Below, in pieces: positions 57,591 to 64,000 of a stretch of DNA of 64,000 nt. The stretch's first letter is position 1; each line of letters begins with the position of its first letter. Under the pieces are notes generated by a model, which ran no database searches, was not told where the DNA came from, and saw only the letters and a list, made by a program, of their open reading frames with translations. Location of the stretch: NCBI GenBank assembly GCA_947247005.1, contig OX365957.1, positions 10,326,817 through 10,390,816 on the forward strand, read 5' to 3'. A program made the translations under genes and the position numbers. This DNA is from Spisula solida. Taxonomy: Eukaryota; Mollusca; Bivalvia; Venerida; Mactridae.

Positions 57591-57759
57591 ATATAATGTC
57601 AAATACCTGTGTATATTGGAATATTTCCCGCTCAATTTGATTCTATCTGAATGAAACGTTAGAGAATTCAGTTGTTTAGAATAATTTATAACAGCGTTGC
57701 TTGATATAACAGTATTCATGCCATGTAAACCACAAAATTGCGGCTACTTTGATGCATTG

Positions 57760-58020
57760 CATCAACAATTTGTCTTGTTGCTGCGGGGATGCCTCCGCGA
57801 GATATCCCCAAGGCAGTTGGACCGACGCACAATGTCGGGAAAACATCTTGATTCCCGATCCCCCCGATTCGTCACGATTTCTCCCGATTTACAAATTTTT
57901 CGTGACTTCCCCGAACCTACCCATCGGTCACCAGGAACCTGTTCCCGATGCCTTCCGAAGCTCATTAATTTACATCGCCAGTACATCGCCGAGGCATAGA
58001 ATGCTCAGTGGGACCTAGGT
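57760..58020. repeat. GC-richer dispersed repeat, copy 2
   Basis: CGACGCACAATGTCGGGAAA, ACATCTTGATTCCCGATCC and GTTCCCGATGCCTTCC echo the repeat at 49.79-50.13 kb. Open frames on both strands (100, 89 and 74 codons) come from the higher GC and are not supported as genes. Confidence 0.5.
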
Positions 58021-58024
58021 CCAG

Positions 58025-59200
58025 GATAAATGCTCTTAAATTGATATCCTGAGAATAACGATAAACATCGCATTTTTAATTAATCTAGACTTGTAGCTCA
58101 ATATAAGGTTGTAATCGAAATGTGACCTTACCAGGGCCGATCATCATGAATTCCAGAGTACATGTCCAAAGACACTTGCACATAGCGATTTCCACTGAGG
58201 GTACATACAATATACGTAATATATCAATTAGGGATTATTTAATTCCTGAACATTATAGATCACAAAATAACTTGTGTATGTTATTTCAAACACGTACCTA
58301 ATTTGCGTTTGAAATATCTACAATGTGTCGGTCTAAATAACCTTTTAGACATAATAAAATATTGCGTGGCCACGCAACTCTTATGAATGAGCACAACATT
58401 ATTAATGGTTAATAATTGGGGGTTTTCTCTGTCGCTTGACTGTGAATGATATGCTGTATACCAAATACACAACATGACAACATAATCATTTATCAATAAA
58501 CAATTAAGAAATAAAGAAAACTCATTATTTCGCCGATAACGTTTTATTTATGTGCAATGAGATTAGGCTACACATTTCCAAATTACGACATTTCAAGCAC
58601 GATTTTTCTATGTTGGATGTTGTTGAAAAAATGTACCAAATGAATTTAGGCCTACTCTCTTATAAAACAAATGGAATTTATATTCACAATGGAAATAATA
58701 AATTAGGATTAACTCGGCATCCACGAATTATTGAAAAGGTCGGTAAGTTTACTTCAACTTTTTTCTGACTTGCGTGGCACAATTATTTCCTCGTCAAAAT
58801 TTCCCTGGCTCGAACCCTTTCTCGCGAATCATATTTACCCTTGAAGAATTTATAATAGATTACCAAGATTTGCGTTATCCCCCAAGTAAAAGTACGTCAG
58901 TACTTTGATTATATAAATATGTTTATGACAATATACTTTTTATTTTGGTAATGCTTTTATATTTATACACATTTATTGCTTTTATTTAATGTAGGATCTC
59001 GACATACTCTATTACACAGTCATATAGTATTACACTTCTATAGTCGGTTTAGTGTCCATATACATGTACAGTCATATTATGCACACATTTAAAAATATAA
59101 AAAACATGATTCAATTGAACAATAAATTACCATTGGCTTTATCACTTTTAATTATACTTGTAATTTAGGCATATTTAATCATAAAAAAGACAAAAAATAG
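58025..59200. other. Unassigned AT-rich region
   Basis: Only short frames. The 72-codon frame at 58550-58768 (LRHFKHDFSMLDVVEKMYQM) has no recognised family or splice context. No repeat structure is seen. Confidence 0.4.
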
Positions 59201-59204
59201 ACAC

Positions 59205-59292
59205 TGAGTGTCCCGAGTTTCGGATTCGAACCCACAAAGGACAAAAATTCAAATATGAGTAAATGTCGTGTGTCTTACCAATGCGCCACCAC
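59205..59292 (-). other. tRNA-like module, minus strand
   Basis: On the minus strand GGTGGCGCATTGGTAAGACA resembles an A box/D arm, GTGGGTTCGAATCCGAAACT is a strong B box, and CTATTTTTTGTC follows as a terminator-like T run. The box spacing is too long for a normal tRNA. Confidence 0.55.
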
Positions 59293-59479
59293 AGAAGAAT
59301 ACATTGTCCATGTATATATAATGTCTTATTCATTTATTGTACCCTAAGTTTTGATTTAGAATAATCCTTTGCTATAAATAGACATGTTTGTAAATAACAC
59401 ATTATCGTTGCTGGACTATACACTGAATGTATCCGACAGTCGAATAATATGGCTAATTCAGACGAATGCATTCTCTGTG

Positions 59480-60775
59480 GTCTAGGTCAGATGGATGCCG
59501 TGCCGTGTGTAGGTCAAATAGATGTCGTGTGTTGGTCAGATAGATGTCGTATGTAGGTTAGATAGATGTCGTGTGTAGGCCAGATAGATGTCGTGTGTAG
59601 GTCAGACTGATGTCGCATCTATGTCAGCCAAATGTCGTGTGTAGGTCAGATAAATGTCGAGTATAGGTCAGATAGATGTCGTGTGTAGGTCAGATAGATG
59701 TCGTGTGTAGGTCAGACAGATGTCGTGTGTAGGTCAGATAGATGTCGTGGATATGTCAGATAGATGTCGTGTGTAGGTCAGATAGATGTCGTGTATAGAT
59801 GTCGTGTGTAGGTCAGATAGATGTCGTGTGTAGGTCAGATAGATGTCGTGGATATGTCAGATAGATGTCGTGTGTAGGTCAGACTGATGTCGCGTCTATG
59901 TCAGACAGATGTCGTGTGTAGGTCAGATAAATGTCGAGTATAGGTCAGATAGATGTCGTGTGTAGGTCAGATAGATGTCGTGTGTAGGTCAGATAGATGT
60001 CGTGGATATGTCAGATAGATGTCGTGTGTAGGTCAGATAGATGTTGTGTGTAGGTCAGATAGATGTCGTGTGTAGGTCAGATAGATGTTGTGTGTAGGTC
60101 AGATAGATGTCGTGTGTAGGTCAGATAGATGTCGTGGATATGTCAGATAGATGTCGTGTGTAGGTCAGATAGATGTTGTGTGTAGGTCAGATAGATGTCG
60201 TGTGTAGGTCAGATAGATGTCGTGTGTAGGTCAGATAGATGTCGTGTGTAGGTCAGATAGATGTTGTGTGTAGGTCAGATAGATGCTGTGTGTAGGTCAG
60301 ATAGATGTTGTGTGTAGGTCATATAGATGTCGCGTCTATGTCAGACAGATGTCGTGTGTAGGTCATATAGATGTCGTGTGTAGGTCAGATAGATGTCGTG
60401 TGTAGGTCAGATAGATGTTGTGTGTAGGTCAGATATATGTCGTGTGTAGGTCAAATAGATGTCGCGTCTATGTCAGATAGATGTCGTGTGTAGATCAGAT
60501 AGATGTCGTGTGTAGGTCAGATAGATGTCGTGTGTAGGTCAAATAGATGTCGCGTCTATGTCAGATAGATGTCGTTTGTAGATCAGATAGATGTCGTGTG
60601 TAGATCAGATAGATGTCGTGTGTAGGTCAGATAGATGTCGTATGTAGATCAGACAGATGTCGTGTGTAGGTCAGACAGATGTCGTGTGTAGGTTAGATAG
60701 ATGTCGTGTGTAGGTCAGATTGGTGTCGTGTGTAGGTTAGATTGGTGTCGTGTGTAGGTCAGATAGATGTCGTGT
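59480..60775. repeat. 22-bp minisatellite, about 58 units
   Basis: The unit GTCAGATAGATGTCGTGTGT plus AG repeats at 22 bp. Variants (GTCGTGGATAT, GTCGCGTCTAT, ATGTTGTGTG) form recurring blocks, for example the CGCGTCTATGTCAGA variant at about 59611, 59890, 60331, 60462 and 60551. Confidence 0.96.
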
Positions 60776-60779
60776 ATCA

Positions 60780-62640
60780 TGTTTAGTTGATTTTGTTCGG
60801 ATATGATTGATTAAAATTTAAAACAGCTGATAACGTTGTAAACAAAAGGTGTGAAACGCAATCGCCATCTGCTAAATTGTAGTCGGTTAGTCACCGGGAA
60901 GTCTCACAGTTAAGTCGTATTTCTGTGTTAGCAAATAAGGAAGCCATTCTCATATTTTTGTCATCAAGGTGCAAGCGTTATTTATGGCCATCAAGTGAGA
61001 ATTGAGTTTGTGAAGCTTGTAAGAAAAAATCAATAACTAACCTATAAATATTGTTATGAATTGGCAAGAAATTACAAATATAGAGTATCTCGAAAGCTAA
61101 CTAATACATGTAGTCAATACGCATATGGTATTCCAACTTATAAAAATCTGAATTATATTTATGCAAATGACAAAGTCATTGCATGTGGTGGTTGAATGGG
61201 AGGAGGTGATAAAACAACAATTAAAAGTTGACATAACAAAAAGTTACATGTTTTCGTTATCAATAGAGAATAAAATACGCATGTGTGAATTTATCCCGGT
61301 AGGGATAATTACATATACCATGTACAATGGAAGCGGGTCGCGCCGTGACGTTATGATGACGTCGCCTTTCAAACACGGTATTTTAACCGAAAGACGCCCT
61401 TGATCATTTTTATATAATTATAGTCACCCTGACTTTCAAAACAGATCTGATGTTACTGTCCCCATTGTTTAAATGTGTCTCTGTACCACTGTTCTCAAAA
61501 ATGGGTTACAGTGATGTTAGAAATTGCTCTAACCTTAAACCGTCTATAAGTGTACGAACGGTGTCTATCAACGTCAAACTACTTTTTCTGTGAATCGACC
61601 TGTGTTCATTTGTTAGTTCATACCTCCGCCATCTGTGAACAATTTGTGCCAACAGAACACGAATGGATGCTGGATGCCATTACATTCTTTTTATTTAATT
61701 ATTTAAATAGTTTGCATTGTTGGGTTTTCCAATTTATAACATAATTCAACAGTCGCGCGGTGTCTAGATTTTTACGTTGACTTTGTTTCTTCCATGAAGC
61801 GCTTAGAAATATACACTTGTTTACTCAGTTGTGATCATAAACAAATATCGATTGCTTTGTAAGTTGACATACACACGTCAGGTGACATTAAAGAAATGCC
61901 ACATAAATTGCCAATATTGATTATCCAGTAGTAACTGAGACATTCTCGTGTTTAGTATGGTTAGGAATAAAAATTTACAGTGTGACCCGCCTGTGCGTTA
62001 CATTGTTTCTATGACAACACTTTCTATAAGCATCATCACCAACAAGAACGACAATCTGTTGCTACCAGTCTATAGAACATAAAATGCTACTCATATGAGA
62101 TAAATTTCATTTAAATGTTAGTGTTGAGCACGAAGTTATGAAAAAAGTCCTATTATTTCTGGAACACCACCGTACTTCTGTAAGCTAATCTTATGATTCC
62201 ATTTTCACTGGACATGGCTGAGAAAAGTTTACCTAGTAAACCATTAGTCTATATAAAAAGCACTTAAATTATAATAATAATAATAAATTTAGATATGCTA
62301 CATTACATTCTTGACAATATAGAATAGCAAATAAATGCAAATAACCCATGAAGAGGTCACTCTTTTATCATAAACATACTTTCAGAAACTGTGTAGAGGA
62401 ACTCACATTTATTTGCATTGACAATATCTGCTCTCTAGTGCTTAAGCTATGTGATATGTCAATAAAATGATAATAATAACAACTTTATTTAAAAGGACAA
62501 CACAGTTGTGCATACCCCGTCTTCATTTCAAAATGTACATGTATACATCAAACAAATATTTTAAAACAATCAACAATTTCAATAACACTTTGTACATGTG
62601 CAGTCATGAATGGTTACCAAAATAACCGGTACATGTATTA
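60780..62640. other. Unassigned region, no supported gene
   Basis: Short frames only (80 codons at 61161, 64 codons at 61550), none with a recognised domain. A short (TAA)n run lies at 62270-62290. Confidence 0.4.
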
Positions 62641-62642
62641 TG

Positions 62643-62935
62643 TGCACCAAAAATACACAATGTCATATAACTCGTGAAATCCTATACCAAAAATACACAA
62701 TGTCATATAACTCGTGAAATCCTATACCAAAATACACAATGTCATATAACTCGTGAAATCCTATACCAAAAATACACAATGTCATATAACTCGTGAAATC
62801 CTATACCAAAATACACAATGTCATATAACTCGTGAAATCCTATACCAAAATACACAATGTCATATAACTCGTGAAATCCTTTACCAAAATACACAATGTC
62901 ATATAACTCGTGAAATCTTATACCAAAATACAATA
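62643..62935. repeat. 39-40-bp minisatellite, seven to eight units
   Basis: The unit ACCAAAATACACAATGTCAT plus ATAACTCGTGAAATCCTAT repeats at 39-40 bp, differing mainly in the length of one A run. Confidence 0.94.
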
Positions 62936-63099
62936 ATTTCAGGTATTATCCTGGTACCAGATACCTGTCCAAAACACTTAAACATATTTTATAACAATCT
63001 CTACAACCACTTAGTCATGAAAATCAGTGATGACAGATAAAAGTCATGAAAATAAACAATTGATTTCTGATCTGTTTGCAAAATAGACAAAAGTCTCAA

Positions 63100-63420
63100 A
63101 TAGAAACAATAAAAGATCTCGGGACCGGGTCCTGAAATGTAGAAATCTCGGATTCTATCCATTCGTTTAGATGAAATAGTCTCTGACACACGTCCTGAAA
63201 GAAATATAAAATTTCTATTTCAAATGTCTGGAAAATAACAGGTCTTTGATACAAATCCTGCTAATATTTTAAAATTATCGGAAAACAAATTATCCTGAAA
63301 ATAATAAGTCTCGGATATAAGTCCGGAAAAGACATGAGTCTCAAATACAAACTGTTAATATAGTGAAATAGTCTCGAACTCTCGGATACGGATCATTAAC
63401 AACTTAAACTTCACTGAAAT
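63100..63420. repeat. Degenerate short repeats of the type TCTCGGATA...GTCCTGAAA
   Basis: Words such as GTCTCGGATATAAGTCCGGA, GTCTCTGACACACGTCCTGA and GGTCTTTGATACAAATCCTG recur about every 45-55 bp with heavy decay. No gene is seen. Confidence 0.5.
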
Positions 63421-63454
63421 CCACGCAGGAAAACAACCATAACATTTGATTATA

Positions 63455-63935
63455 CAACACCCAGTTTTTGACCCTGGATGACCCAATATAAACCTTGACC
63501 TGGTATATTATGAGATGATCATTGTGTCCAAGTTTCATAAAGATTAGATCAAAATTATGACCTCTAGTGACTACACAAGGTTTTTCTATGATTTGACCTT
63601 GTGACCTAGTTTTTGACCCCGGATGACCCAATATCAAACTTGACCTAGATTTTGTTGAGATGATCATTGTGACCAAGTTTCATAAATAGTAGGTCAAAAT
63701 TGTGACCTCTAGTGACTACACAAGGTTTTTCTATCATTTGACCTAGTTTTTGACCTCAAGATGACCAAATATCAAACTTGACCTAGATTTTGTTGAGTTG
63801 ATCATTGTGACCAAGTTTCATAAAGATTAGGCCGAAATTGTGACCTCTAGAGGGGACACAACCCAATTGTTGACGGACTTACGGACGGACGAAGAGTGAT
63901 CACAAAAGCTCACTCTGGCAGCTAAAAAGACTTAT
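63455..63935 (+). mobile_element. Helentron-like element, same family as 34.04 kb, partial
   Basis: About three ~145-bp core units (CAAACTTGACCTAGATTTTG, GATCATTGTGACCAAGTTTC, GACCTCTAGTGACTACACAA), then ACGGACTTACGGACGGACGA, AGAGTGATCACAAAAGCTCA and a damaged 3' hairpin (CTCTGGCAGCTAAAAA). The 5' end type is absent. Confidence 0.8.
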
Positions 63936-64000
63936 GCCCCTAGCCCAGTGACCTACTTAGAACAATTAGTAATCCCAGGTAAAAAAATCACGTTTCAACA

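Noticed and set aside
57697..58018. Overlapping 100-, 89- and 74-codon frames
   Set aside because: They are open on both strands together in a GC-richer dispersed repeat related to 49.8-50.1 kb; no domain.

Overview
The window looks like nuclear DNA of a bivalve mollusc. This rests on its AT-richness, intron-split coding sequence with GT-AG boundaries, many minisatellites, and short DNA transposons and Helentron-like (pearl/HINE-type) elements with ~145-162 bp tandem cores that are typical of bivalves. The species cannot be named from the sequence. No bacterial operon, CRISPR array, rRNA or intact tRNA gene was seen. Region 1 (about 1.3-23.4 kb, minus strand) is one secreted-protein gene of which I can place ten exons. 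It encodes a signal peptide, an IgGFc-binding-protein-type domain over exons 2-8, a Cys/Asp-rich metal-binding-like linker (GDGVDNDCDG), and the start of a fucolectin-type (F5/8-like) lectin domain. All splice phases agree. The lectin domain is unfinished, so the gene runs past the left edge or into an exon I could not find. Six of its nine introns carry a minisatellite with a unit of its own and a seventh carries a long tetranucleotide tract; only intron 4 is array-free throughout, and intron 2 holds an array made from the exon itself. In total about 13 kb of a 22 kb gene is tandem repeat. The most striking array (20.16-22.02 kb) is built from the 3' end of exon 2 plus its own 5' splice site, so it repeats a splice donor about 32 times. 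Intron 9 also holds a Tc1-like transposon relic inserted into, and splitting, a TA-rich minisatellite. Region 2 (23.4-64 kb) shows no convincing host gene and is dominated by nested transposable elements: (a) a TIR element at 23.7-25.5 kb with other elements inside it; (b) a dead LINE reverse-transcriptase gene at 27.8-31.3 kb cut by a TA-targeting MITE and by a Helentron-like 161-bp array; (c) a large inverted-repeat structure at 33.0-39.2 kb whose left arm was hit by four elements, including a MITE that received an inverted copy of itself; (d) Helentron-like elements at 42.9-45.6, 56.2-57.6 and 63.4-63.9 kb; (e) a SINE with target-site duplication at 46.4 kb; (f) a 64-bp-arm hairpin at 47.4 kb; (g) an inverted duplication with ~0.95 kb arms at 50.4-54.1 kb around a LINE endonuclease fragment, each arm with a first-exon-like ATG plus splice donor; (h) minisatellites at 55.5, 59.5 and 62.6 kb. 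A recurring motif in the second region is a tRNA-like module with pol III A/B-box-like sequence, usually followed by a T run. I count about 13 between 24.7 and 59.3 kb. In one TA-MITE family (four copies here) two different modules face each other inside the terminal inverted repeats. I consider that architecture, and the exon-derived splice-donor satellite, the two most noteworthy observations.
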